Shown: positions 1 to 7,728 of the stretch, piece by piece | Layout: every line of letters starts with the position of its first letter | How positions within the stretch are numbered: the stretch's first letter is position 1 | NCBI RefSeq assembly: GCF_026153355.1 | Contig: NZ_CP110636.1 | Span: 2,604,001 to 2,668,000, forward strand | Direction: 5' to 3' | DNA: 64,000 bases | Source: Streptomyces endophytica | Lineage (GTDB): Bacteria > Actinomycetota > Actinomycetes > Streptomycetales > Streptomycetaceae | Position numbers and translations under genes: made by a program | The notes under the pieces: generated by a model | The model's input: the letters and a program-made list of their open reading frames with translations, nothing else | What the model was told of the DNA's origin: nothing | Databases searched by the model: none

Positions 1-464
1 TCGTACGCGGGGACGGCGGCGCGGGGGTCCGTGAGCGTGTGTGCCCACCAGGCGCACAGGAACTCCCGCACCGCCGTGGCCTGTCCGTCCGGCCACGCCT
101 GCCACCGGCCGCGGGCGAACGCCCGGCCGACCTCCTCCATGCCGAAGAGCGGCTCGACCCGCCCGGCGACCAGCTCCCCGGCGAGCTGCGGCAGGATCCG
201 CCGCAGCACCTCCCCGGGAAACTCCCAGTCGACCGCCTGCCAGGTACGCCGCAGCAGATCGGGCTCCAGCACCACGTCCGCCACCTTCAGCTGCGCCAGC
301 TCCTCCGCGCTGCCCCAGTGACACTCACAGTTGTCCTCGTCGGGATGGGCGGCCATCCCACGGAAGGTGCCGGCCAGCCGCTCCAGCGCGGCATCCAGCC
401 GGAGCGAAGGACAGGGATCGATTGCATCGGCGCACACCGTGAACCGGCTTTCATGACTCCGCAC
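1..464 (-). CDS. Conserved hypothetical protein, 3' end outside the window
   Basis: An open frame runs from a GTG at 464 leftward off the window edge, giving about 154 residues with no stop. The start is preceded by GGGAG five bases upstream. The protein begins MRSHESRFTVCADAIDPCPS and carries a Cys/His patch, DEDNCECHWG, near residue 50 that could bind metal. It is rich in acidic residues and leucine and has no signal peptide or membrane segment. I do not recognise the family. An internal GTG at 437 is a weaker alternative start. It is transcribed away from the XRE gene at 650. Confidence 0.6.
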   Translation of the reverse strand, partial: MRSHESRFTVCADAIDPCPSLRLDAALERLAGTFRGMAAHPDEDNCECHWGSAEELAQLKVADVVLEPDLLRRTWQAVDWEFPGEVLRRILPQLAGELVAGRVEPLFGMEEVGRAFARGRWQAWPDGQATAVREFLCAWWAHTLTDPRAAVPAY

Positions 465-649
465 ACCGGCTCCCACCGGGCGAAGAGAGCGACCTTACCG
501 GAGGGGGCGGGGGTTCGGTGCCGCATATCGCAACGGGCCGGCCCAGGGAGCGGCTCGGGCCGGTCCGGCAGGTTTTCCACAGGGATCACCACGCACGGCG
601 ACCCGCCCCTACTCTGAGAGTCACGAGATGGACAGAGAGGGGCAAGGCC

Positions 650-1900
650 GTGACGTCAGATGCCACTCCGGACCCGTACGCCGAGCCGGTGGTCTTCGGG
701 CAGCGGATGCAGATCCTGCGGACCCGGAGGGGGATGAGCCGCACTGTCCTGGCCGGCCTGCTGGGGAAGTCGCCGAGTTGGGTCAAGCAGGTCGAGGGCG
801 GACGGCTGCACATGCCCAAGCTGCCCACGATCTTGCGCATCGCGGAGGCTCTCCGCGTAGGGGACCTGGCCGACCTCACGGGTGACCAGTCGATGTCGGT
901 CGGCCTCTTCGCAGGCCCCGGGCATGCCCGGCTGCCGCAGGTACGTGCTGCCCTGGACGCCTTTCCGCTGACCGCCCAGCAGGAGGCGCCGACTCCCCGT
1001 CACCTTCGGGAACGCCTCACCCGCGCCTGGCGCGCCCGCCACTCCTCCCCGAATCACCGGGAGGTCATCGGCGCGCTTCTGCCGTCTCTCCTCCAGGACG
1101 CACAACTCGCCGTGTTGCAAGCGGACTCCGCGCGGGAGCGGCGGGCGGCACAAGGGCTGCTCTCGGAGGCGTACAGCCTCAGCCAGTTCTTCCTCGCGTA
1201 CCAGCCGGACGCCTCCTTGCTCTGGCGAGTGGTGGAGCGCGGAATGATCGCAGCCCAGGAATCGGAGGACCCGCACGTCATCGGGATGGCCGCCTGGCTG
1301 GCGACACAGGCGCACCGCGACAGCGGGCATGCGCATTTCGAGGCCGCGGATGCAGTGAATCTGGAGGCCCTCCGCTATCTCGAAGCCTTCCTGCCCGAGG
1401 CGAGCGACGACGTCCTGGCCATCGCCGGAGCGCTGCAGTTCGAAGCGGGGTACACCGCGGCGCGCCGGGGAGAAACCGGAACCGCCTGGCGGTACTGGGA
1501 CACGGCCCGCGCCGTGGCGGAGCGGCTCCCCACCGACTACTACCACCCCATGACCTCGTTCTCCCGCGCGGTCATAGGAGCCCACGCCGTCACGGTCGCG
1601 GTCGAGTTGCATGCGGGAGCGGAGAGCGTACGGCAGGCATCTGCGGCGGACGCGACGACGATTCCGTCCCGGCCGCGCCGGGCGCGGCATCGCATCGAGG
1701 AAGCCCGCGGCTATCAGCTCGACGGCCAGGCGGAGGCCGCCCTCGCCGCTCTCGGCAAGGCGCACGAGGCGGCACCGGAGACCGTCCGCTACAACGGCTA
1801 CGCGCGGCGCATCGTGCTGGAAGAGACGGAGTCGAAGAGCCCGGCGCAGCGCCGTCGTGCCAGCGAACTGGCCGTGAAGATGGGGGTATTGGCCGCATGA
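650..1900 (+). CDS. XRE-family transcriptional regulator with helical C-terminal domain
   Basis: The predicted protein is 416 aa. A helix-turn-helix of the Cro/CI type occupies residues 12-70 (QILRTRRGMSRTVLAGLLGK, then SPSWVKQVEGGR). The remaining 340 residues are mostly helical and alanine-rich and look like TPR-type repeats, an arrangement seen in regulators that sense peptides or partner proteins. The GTG at 650 has GAGAGGGG upstream; an open frame extends further 5' to 518, but that part lacks a ribosome site. It is followed on the same strand by a strong hairpin, a 42-residue gene and a 104-residue gene, which look functionally linked. The ligand is unknown. Confidence 0.85.
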   Translation: MTSDATPDPYAEPVVFGQRMQILRTRRGMSRTVLAGLLGKSPSWVKQVEGGRLHMPKLPTILRIAEALRVGDLADLTGDQSMSVGLFAGPGHARLPQVRAALDAFPLTAQQEAPTPRHLRERLTRAWRARHSSPNHREVIGALLPSLLQDAQLAVLQADSARERRAAQGLLSEAYSLSQFFLAYQPDASLLWRVVERGMIAAQESEDPHVIGMAAWLATQAHRDSGHAHFEAADAVNLEALRYLEAFLPEASDDVLAIAGALQFEAGYTAARRGETGTAWRYWDTARAVAERLPTDYYHPMTSFSRAVIGAHAVTVAVELHAGAESVRQASAADATTIPSRPRRARHRIEEARGYQLDGQAEAALAALGKAHEAAPETVRYNGYARRIVLEETESKSPAQRRRASELAVKMGVLAA

Positions 1901-1937
1901 ACAGAGGGGTACAAACTGTGCCCCTTCACCCTTCTTC

Positions 1938-1978
1938 GGGGTCCTACGGTCGTTCCTCGTACGACCGATGAGGACCCC
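1938..1978 (+). terminator. Hairpin between the XRE gene and the small peptide gene
   Basis: GGGGTCCT at 1938-1945 pairs with AGGACCCC at 1971-1978, and GGTCGT pairs with ACGACC inside. There is no T tract, so it may be a GC-type terminator or an attenuator. Confidence 0.55.
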
Positions 1979-2035
1979 CGCGGCCGCATGCAGGGCGGCC
2001 CGGGGGCATGGCCAACCTGAGGAAAGCAGGTCGAC

Positions 2036-2164
2036 ATGCCGGACTGTATCGCCCGTATCTTCGAGTCGCTTGGGGAGCTGTTACTGCCGGCTTCCGGGCG
2101 GTCTCGGCCGGAAGGCGCGTACGTACCCACTCCCTCGCCCACCGTGGGGGTGGTCACGCGATGA
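2036..2164 (+). CDS. Small peptide (42 aa) coupled to the downstream gene
   Basis: The 42-aa frame starts MPDCIARIFESLGELLLPAS and ends in a Ser/Pro/Val-rich tail. GAGGAAAG lies about ten bases before the ATG. Its TGA overlaps the ATG of the next gene by four bases (ATGA at 2161-2164), which argues for translational coupling and that the frame is real. The N-terminal 18 residues form an amphipathic or hydrophobic segment with one cysteine; there is no classical signal peptide. A peptide gene next to a regulator with a helical sensor domain is suggestive of signalling, but that is inference. Confidence 0.6.
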   Translation: MPDCIARIFESLGELLLPASGRSRPEGAYVPTPSPTVGVVTR

Positions 2165-2475
2165 GCCGGCCACTACCGACGACCACGAGGCTGTTGCCGT
2201 GGACGACACCCGAGGGGAAGACGTGCATTCTCGTCAGTGACGGCGGACCCCAGGGTGGCTTCTCGTTCCTGGCGGACCGCTTTGAAGCCGTGCAACTGGA
2301 GATGGCACTGGGGCTGATCGAGCACGCCGCCGACCTGCTCGCGGACAGCGAGGTGACGGACCAGGAGCTGCGGTTCCTGTGCTGCCAGTTGCGGGCCACC
2401 TTGGTCGATGTCCACCGTGTCGCCGTCAGCCGGGGAGAACGGTTGGCCGGCGACAACGAGACAGCAGGCGAGTGA
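2161..2475 (+). CDS. Hypothetical protein of the XRE/peptide cassette
   Basis: This is a 104-aa protein whose ATG overlaps the stop of the 42-aa gene by four bases, so the two are co-translated. It has a short strand-rich N-terminus (KTCILVSDGGPQGGFSFLA) followed by helices (EMALGLIEHAADLLAD, LRFLCCQLRATLVDVHRVAV) and resembles a small cytoplasmic partner protein. There is no signal peptide or membrane helix. I recognise no catalytic motif. The start is set by the overlap; the same frame is open further upstream but without a ribosome site. Confidence 0.75.
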   Translation: MSRPLPTTTRLLPWTTPEGKTCILVSDGGPQGGFSFLADRFEAVQLEMALGLIEHAADLLADSEVTDQELRFLCCQLRATLVDVHRVAVSRGERLAGDNETAGE

Positions 2476-2481
2476 TCAACC

Positions 2482-2505
2482 CCCCTTCGGGGCCCCTCTT
2501 AGGGG
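2482..2505 (+). terminator. Tandem small hairpins after the cassette
   Basis: CCCC-TTC-GGGG at 2482-2492 is followed directly by CCCCT-CTT-AGGGG at 2493-2505. Both are short stems right after the stop at 2475, so this is a plausible but weak terminator. Confidence 0.4.
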
Positions 2506-2622
2506 TCTTGCCGCGCTCGTTCGGCGCGTTCTGCGTGCCCGAGCGAGCGCGGCTGCCGGCCTACTGTCCCGCTCTCTTGCCTGATGAAGCGCCAGGCACG
2601 ACGATGGCCGCGCGAGTCCGAG

Positions 2623-2637
2623 CTGACGGAGTGTCAG
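2623..2637. promoter_or_regulatory. Palindromic operator, site 1 (CTGAC-N5-GTCAG)
   Basis: CTGACGGAGTGTCAG is a perfect inverted repeat of CTGAC/GTCAG with five bases between; flanking AG/CT extends the arms to seven. It lies 30 bases before the ATG of the oxidoreductase gene at 2668. The same palindrome recurs at 4665, 26284 and 28082. The size and symmetry fit a TetR-family dimer site. Confidence 0.7.
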
Positions 2638-2667
2638 CTACGGGGAGGCATTCGGGCGGAGGCGGCG

Positions 2668-3632
2668 ATGGGTGAGGGTGGCGTGTGGCGGCCTGGGGGT
2701 GACGGGCGGCTGGCGTACGGGATGCAGTTGCCGGTGCAGGCGCAGAGCAGCGTGTTCGCGGAGGGGTGGGAGGCCGGGGCGGGGCCGCGGGACCTGGTGG
2801 AGATCGCGCGGGCCGCGGACCGGGGCGGGTTCGCGTACGTCGCCTGCTGTGAGCATCTGGCGATCCCGCGGCGGCTGGCGGAGGCGATGGGGACCGTGTG
2901 GTACGACCCGGTGGCCACGCTCGCGCATCTGGCCGCGGTGACGGAGCGGGTGCGGCTGCTGAGCCATGTGGCGGTGGTCGCCTTCCGGCATCCGCTGCTC
3001 ACCGCGAAGCAGTACGCGACGCTCGACCGGTTGTCGGGCGGGCGGCTGATCCTGGGTGTGGGCGCCGGGCACGTGGCGGAGGAGTTCGAGGCGCTGGGGT
3101 GGACTTCGCGCGGCGGGGCGCGGTGCTCGACGAGACGATCGATGCGCTGAAGGTGGCGCTCGGGCCGGAGGAGTTCCCCGCCTTCATGGGCGAGCGGTTC
3201 GCGTTCGAGGGGCTGGGGCAGGCGCCGCGGCCCGTACAGACGCCCCGGCCGCCGATCTGGGTGGGCGGCTCCTCGCCCGCCGCCGTACGCCGGGCCGCGG
3301 AGCGCGGGGACGGCTGGCTGCCGCAGGGGGACCGGCGGGAGCGGTTGCCCCGGCAGATCGCGACGCTCCGGGCGGCGCGGGAGGCGGCGGGGGTCACGGA
3401 ACCGCTGGTGATCGGGGCGATCGCCGAGCCGCTGTACGTGGGGGAGCCGGGCTGGGACGTCGGGCGGCACACCCTCCGGGGCAAGCCGGAGGCCGTCGCC
3501 GAGTCGTTGCGGGCGTACGGGGAGATGGGCGTGCGGCAGATCCAGGTGCGGTTCCGCAGCCGGGACCGGGCCGAACTCGTCGATCAGATGGCGGCGTTCG
3601 GGGCGGAGGTCGCCCCGCACCTCTGCGTGTGA
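2668..3632 (+). CDS. LLM class (luciferase-like) oxidoreductase, frame broken at 3096-3099
   Basis: The product is a TIM-barrel flavin- or F420-dependent oxidoreductase of the bacterial luciferase superfamily. The first part runs MGEGGVWRPGGDGRLAYGMQ to EEFEALG; then the frame shifts and continues VDFARRGAVLDETIDAL to the stop at 3632. A run of four G at 3096-3099 should be five; one added base gives an uninterrupted 321-residue protein of normal length. Family marks include TERVRLLSHVAVV, LDRLSGGRLILGVGAGH and PPIWVGGSSPAAVRRAAERG. The ATG at 2668 has GGAGG upstream and the operator at 2623-2637. The break is probably a sequencing artefact. Confidence 0.8.
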
Positions 3633-3684
3633 CACGCGACTGCGGGAGTGACGGGGCTCCGCGGCTGCAGTAGCGGCATGGCTT

Positions 3685-3780
3685 CCGCACCTTCGGCAGT
3701 GACGTGACGCCGCACCTTCGGCAGTGGCATGGCTTCCGCACCTTCAGCAGTGACATGGCTCCGCACCTTCATCCAGTAGG
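3685..3780 (+). repeat. 25-bp tandem repeat array, four units
   Basis: CCGCACCTTCGGCAGTG begins at 3685 and 3710; variants beginning CCGCACCTTCAGCAGTG and CCGCACCTTCATCCAGT follow at 3736 and 3761. The 25-26 bp period covers the gap between the oxidoreductase and SDR genes and ends just before the ribosome site of the SDR gene. A more degenerate unit precedes 3685. Confidence 0.75.
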
Positions 3781-3790
3781 GAGTACCGGC

Positions 3791-4576
3791 ATGGGCAAGC
3801 TCGACGGGCGGGTCGTTCTCATCACCGGGGCGGCGCGTGGGCAGGGTGAGCAGGAGGCGCGGCTGTTCGCGGCGGAGGGGGCGCGGGTCGTGCTGGCCGA
3901 CGTCCTCGACGCGCAGGGCGAGGCCGTCGCGAAGGAGATCGGCGCGGCCGCGCGCTACGTCCATCTGGACGTGAGCCAGGAGGAGCAGTGGGTGGCGGCG
4001 GTGGCGGCCGCCCGGCAGGCGTACGGGAAGGTCGACGGGCTGGTCAACAACGCCGGGATCCTGCGGTTCAACGAGCTGACCGCCACTCCGCTGGCCGAGT
4101 TCCAGCAGATCGTGCAGGTCAACCAGGTCGGGGCGTTCCTCGGGATCAAGACGGCCGCGCCGGAGATCGCGGCGGCCGGCGGCGGCACGATCGTGAACAC
4201 GGCGTCGTACACGGGTGTGACGGGGATGGCGTACGTCGGGGCGTACACCGCGACCAAGCACGCGATCGTGGGGCTGACCCGGGTCGCGGCGCTGGAGCTC
4301 GCGGCGAAGAGGATCCGGGTGAACGCCGTCTGCCCGGGCGCGATCGACACCGCCATGAGCAACCCCGCCCAGCTCGACCCCACGGCCGACGCCGACGAAG
4401 CCGCGGCGGCGCTGGACGAGCTGTACCGCAAGCTGGTGCCGCTGGGGCGGGTGGGGCGGCCGGAGGAGGTCGCGCGGCTCGCGCTGTTCCTGACGTCCGA
4501 GGAGGACTCGGCGTACATCACGGGCCAGCCGTTCGTGGTGGACGGGGGCTGGCTGGCCGGGGTGAGCGTCCTCTGA
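3791..4576 (+). CDS. SDR family oxidoreductase, hydroxysteroid-dehydrogenase-like
   Basis: This is a 261-aa short-chain dehydrogenase/reductase with the glucose-1-dehydrogenase / 3-alpha(20-beta)-hydroxysteroid dehydrogenase look. It has the Rossmann cofactor motif TGAARGQG (residues 12-19), NNAG, the catalytic Ser in NTASYTG, Tyr-x-x-x-Lys in YTATK and the late PG motif (NAVCPGAID). It should reduce or oxidise a keto or hydroxy group with NAD(P)(H). The ATG at 3791 has AGGGAG eight bases upstream; a longer frame from 3704 only reads the tandem repeats. It sits between two luciferase-like oxygenase genes in the catabolic cluster; the substrate is unknown. Confidence 0.9.
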   Translation: MGKLDGRVVLITGAARGQGEQEARLFAAEGARVVLADVLDAQGEAVAKEIGAAARYVHLDVSQEEQWVAAVAAARQAYGKVDGLVNNAGILRFNELTATPLAEFQQIVQVNQVGAFLGIKTAAPEIAAAGGGTIVNTASYTGVTGMAYVGAYTATKHAIVGLTRVAALELAAKRIRVNAVCPGAIDTAMSNPAQLDPTADADEAAAALDELYRKLVPLGRVGRPEEVARLALFLTSEEDSAYITGQPFVVDGGWLAGVSVL

Positions 4577-4586
4577 GGCAGTACAT

Positions 4587-4601
4587 CTGATGCAGCGTCA
4601 G
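4587..4601. promoter_or_regulatory. Degenerate operator copy (CTGATGCAGCGTCAG)
   Basis: This copy differs from the CTGAC-N5-GTCAG palindrome by one base in the left arm. It lies 64 bases before the perfect copy at 4665 and may be an auxiliary half of a double operator. Confidence 0.4.
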
Positions 4602-4664
4602 GTAATGCCGTCCGGTGCTCTTGACGGTGCCGGGCGGCGGTGGAACAGTCGGCGCAATCGAGAG

Positions 4665-4679
4665 CTGACGGTTCGTCAG
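4665..4679. promoter_or_regulatory. Palindromic operator, site 2
   Basis: CTGACGGTTCGTCAG has perfect six-base arms CTGACG/CGTCAG around three bases. It lies 75 bases before the GTG start at 4755, in the gap that separates the SDR gene from the second half of the cluster, so that half probably has its own controlled promoter. Confidence 0.7.
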
Positions 4680-4754
4680 ATAGCCGTCGGGCGGGCGCCC
4701 CGGGCACGCGCGTCGGGGCACGCCGGGCGGCGGATACAGGGACGGTGATCCACT

Positions 4755-5879
4755 GTGGAATTCGGCCTCTTCGTACAGGGATACGTGGGCAAGCGGGCCA
4801 GGACCGACCCGCTCGCGGAGCACAAGGCGCTGATGGAGGAGACCGAGTACGTCATCCAGGCGGACGCCTCCGGGTTCAAGTACGCCTGGGCGTCGGAGCA
4901 CCACTTCCTGGAGGAGTACTCCCACCTCTCCGCCAACGACGTCTTCCTCGGCTACCTCGCCCACGCGACCGAGCGGATCCACCTCGGGTCCGGGATCTTC
5001 AACCCGCTGGCGCAGGTCAACCACCCGGTGAAGGTTGCCGAGAAGGTCGCGATGCTCGACCACCTCTCCGAGGGGCGGTTCGAGTTCGGCAGCGGACGGG
5101 GCGCCGGTTCGCACGAGATCCTCGGCTTCCTGCCGGGCATCACGGACATGAACCACACCAAGGAGATCTGGGAAGAGACCATCGCCGAGTTCCCGAAGAT
5201 GTGGCTCCAGGAGGAGTACCCCGGGTTCCAGGGCAAGCACTGGCAGCTGCCGCCCCGGAAGGTCTTCCCCAAGCCGTACGGGGCCTCGCACCCGGCGATG
5301 TGGTACGCGGCCGGGTCGCCCTCCTCGTACGCGATGGCGGCCCGCAAGGGGCTGGGCGTGCTCGGCTTCAGCGTCCAGAAGGTCGGCGACATGGAGTGGG
5401 TGCTGGAGCAGTACAAGACGGCGATCCGGGACGCCGAGCCGGTGGGCGACTTCGTCAACGACAACGTGATGGTGACGTCGACGGCGATCTGCGCCGAGAC
5501 GCACGAGAAGGCGGTGCAGATCGCCGTCGACGGCGGGCTCAACTACCTGCAGTCGCTGGTGTTCCGGTACCACGACACCTTCCCGCGGCCGGACGGCATT
5601 CCGGAGTGGCCCGAGCTGCTGCCGGACTACACCGCCGAGATCATCGAGCTGCTGATCGCCGAGGAGCTGATGATCTGCGGCGACCCGGACGAGGTGCTCC
5701 GGCAGTGCAAGCGCTGGGAGCAGGCCGGGGCCGACCAGCTGAGCTTCGGCCTGCCGATCGGCATCCCGTACGAGGACACCATGAACACGATCAAGCTGAT
5801 CGGGGAGCACGTCATCCCGAAGATCGATACGGACCCGGTGCACCGGACGACCCGGTTCCGCCAGGCGGCCGGCAACTGA
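4755..5879 (+). CDS. LLM class flavin-dependent oxidoreductase
   Basis: This 374-aa member of the bacterial luciferase superfamily is intact. Typical features are the N-terminal strand MEFGLFVQGYVG, ASEHHFLEEYSHLSAN, the barrel motif GSGIFNPLAQVNHPVKVAEK, LDHLSEGRFEFGSGRG and the C-terminal IGEHVIPKI. The luxA-like length and the EHHF motif fit an FMN-dependent monooxygenase more than a short F420 reductase, but the sequence alone does not decide. The start is a GTG preceded by AGGGACGG. The gene lies 69 bases before the amidohydrolase gene, probably in one operon with it and the aldehyde dehydrogenase gene. Confidence 0.9.
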   Translation: MEFGLFVQGYVGKRARTDPLAEHKALMEETEYVIQADASGFKYAWASEHHFLEEYSHLSANDVFLGYLAHATERIHLGSGIFNPLAQVNHPVKVAEKVAMLDHLSEGRFEFGSGRGAGSHEILGFLPGITDMNHTKEIWEETIAEFPKMWLQEEYPGFQGKHWQLPPRKVFPKPYGASHPAMWYAAGSPSSYAMAARKGLGVLGFSVQKVGDMEWVLEQYKTAIRDAEPVGDFVNDNVMVTSTAICAETHEKAVQIAVDGGLNYLQSLVFRYHDTFPRPDGIPEWPELLPDYTAEIIELLIAEELMICGDPDEVLRQCKRWEQAGADQLSFGLPIGIPYEDTMNTIKLIGEHVIPKIDTDPVHRTTRFRQAAGN

Positions 5880-5948
5880 GCCGAGCCGCTGACGGGACCG
5901 GCACCGCGCCGGCCGCGAGCCGGCAACCGAGGGGAGGCAATCGCCGTC

Positions 5949-7688
5949 ATGCTCGACCACCTGATCAAGGGCGCGACCGTCGTGGACGGTACGGGCGCGC
6001 CCGCGTACCGCGCCGACGTCGGCATCCGGGGCGGCCGGATCGCCGTCGTCGCCCGCCCCGGCGGGGTGAGCGAGGAGTCGTCCTCGGCGGAGGACGCGAC
6101 CGGGCTGGTCCTCGCCCCCGGCTTCGTCGATCCGCACACCCACTACGACGCCCAGCTGTTCTGGGACCCGTACGCGACGCCCTCGCTCAACCACGGTGTG
6201 ACGACCGTGGCGGGCGGCAACTGCGGATTCACCCTCGCGCCCCTGCACCCCGCCCGCCCCGAGGACGCCGACTACACCCGGCGGATGATGTCCAAGGTGG
6301 AGGGCATGTCCCTGGTGGCGCTGGAGGAGGGCGCGCCCTGGACCTGGCACTCGTTCGGGGAGTACCTCGACGCCCTGGAGGGGCGGATCGCCGTCAACGC
6401 CGGCTTCATGGTGGGCCATTGCGCGCTGCGCCGGTACGTGATGGGCCCGGACGCGGTGGGCGGGCAGCCGACCGGCCGGCAACTGGCCGAGATGCTCGCG
6501 CTCTTCCACGAGGCGATGGACGCGGGCGCCTGGGGGTTCTCCACCACCCAGTCGTCCACCCACTCCGACGGTGACGGCCGGCCGGTCGCCTCCCGGCACG
6601 CCGGGCCGGACGAACTGCTCGCGCTGTCCCGGGCGGTCGCCGAGCACGAGGGCACCCAGATCGAGGCGATCGTGGCCGGCTGCCTGGACCGGTTCAGCGA
6701 TGCCGAGATCGACCTGTTCGTGGAGATGAGCGCGGCGGCCGGGCGCCCGCTGAACTGGAACGTGCTGACCATCGACGCGGCCGTGCCGGACCGGGTGCCC
6801 CGGCAGCTGATACCGAGCGAGCGGGCCCGTAAGGCCGGCGGCCGGATCGTGGCGCTGACCATGCCGATCCTCACGCCCATGAACATGTCGCTGGGCACCT
6901 TCTGCGCGCTGAACCTGATCCCCGGCTGGGGCGAGGTCCTCGGCCTGCCGGTCGACGAGCGGATCGCCCGGCTCCGTGACCCCGCGGTCCGCGCCGAGAT
7001 GCTGCGGCGCGCGGGCAGCGAGGAAGCCGGCGTCTTCCGGCGGCTCACCGACTTCGGCCGGTACGTCATCGGCGACACCTACTCGGCCGCGAACGAGGGC
7101 CTGACCGGCCGGGTCGTCCGGGACGTCGCCGCCGAGCGCGGCCAGGAGCCGTTCGCCTGCCTGGTGGAGATCTGCGCCAACGACCGGCTGCGGACGGTCC
7201 TGTGGCCCATGCCCACCGACAACGACCCGGACTCCTGGGCGCTGCGCGCCGAGACCTGGCAGCACGAGGACGTCCTGCTTGGCGGCTCGGACGCCGGGGC
7301 GCACCTGGACCGGATGTGCGGGGCGCCGTACACCACCCGGTTCCTCGGCGACTGTCTGCGCGGCCGGAAGCTGGTCGGGCTGGAGCAGGCGGTGAAGATG
7401 CTGACCGACGACCCGGCGCGGCTCTTCGGACTGCGCGAGCGCGGCCAGATCCAGGAGGGCTGGCACGCGGACCTGGTCCTCTTCGACCCCGAGCGGATCG
7501 ACGCGGGCAAGGCCACGCTGGTGCACGACCTGCCGGGCGACAGCCCGCGGCTGGACTCGAAGGCGATCGGCGTCACGGCGGTGTGGGTCAACGGCGTCGA
7601 GGCGATCCGCGCGGACCGGGTGACGGGCGCGACGCCCGGCACGGTGCTGCGGTCGGGGCGGGACACCAGGACGGTGAGCACCCGGTGA
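5949..7688 (+). CDS. Amidohydrolase family protein (N-acyl-D-amino-acid deacylase type)
   Basis: This is a 579-aa metal-dependent hydrolase of the amidohydrolase superfamily, subgroup of D-aminoacylases. The N-terminal beta sandwich contains IKGATVVDGTGAP; the first metal ligands are in FVDPHTHYDAQ (near residue 63); GGSDAGAHLDRM carries the catalytic Asp region near 440; the C-terminus has GLRERGQIQEGWHADLVLFD. It hydrolyses amide or cyclic amide bonds in related enzymes. It starts at an ATG behind GAGGGGAGG. Its place between a monooxygenase and an aldehyde dehydrogenase suggests ring or amide opening during breakdown of an unknown compound. Confidence 0.9.
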   Translation: MLDHLIKGATVVDGTGAPAYRADVGIRGGRIAVVARPGGVSEESSSAEDATGLVLAPGFVDPHTHYDAQLFWDPYATPSLNHGVTTVAGGNCGFTLAPLHPARPEDADYTRRMMSKVEGMSLVALEEGAPWTWHSFGEYLDALEGRIAVNAGFMVGHCALRRYVMGPDAVGGQPTGRQLAEMLALFHEAMDAGAWGFSTTQSSTHSDGDGRPVASRHAGPDELLALSRAVAEHEGTQIEAIVAGCLDRFSDAEIDLFVEMSAAAGRPLNWNVLTIDAAVPDRVPRQLIPSERARKAGGRIVALTMPILTPMNMSLGTFCALNLIPGWGEVLGLPVDERIARLRDPAVRAEMLRRAGSEEAGVFRRLTDFGRYVIGDTYSAANEGLTGRVVRDVAAERGQEPFACLVEICANDRLRTVLWPMPTDNDPDSWALRAETWQHEDVLLGGSDAGAHLDRMCGAPYTTRFLGDCLRGRKLVGLEQAVKMLTDDPARLFGLRERGQIQEGWHADLVLFDPERIDAGKATLVHDLPGDSPRLDSKAIGVTAVWVNGVEAIRADRVTGATPGTVLRSGRDTRTVSTR

Positions 7689-7728
7689 GCGGGACCGTGG
7701 GCGGGAGGAAGCGGGCGGTGAGGTTCCG

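Noticed and set aside
1897..1971. A 24-codon frame starting at ATGA overlap with the XRE stop
   Set aside because: It is very short, ends inside the hairpin at 1938-1978 and has no composition typical of a peptide gene. It could be a leader peptide, but nothing beyond the overlap supports it.
4518..7526. A 1002-codon minus-strand frame opposite the LLM and amidohydrolase genes
   Set aside because: It is the antisense of two clear enzyme genes, with no domain of its own and biased composition.
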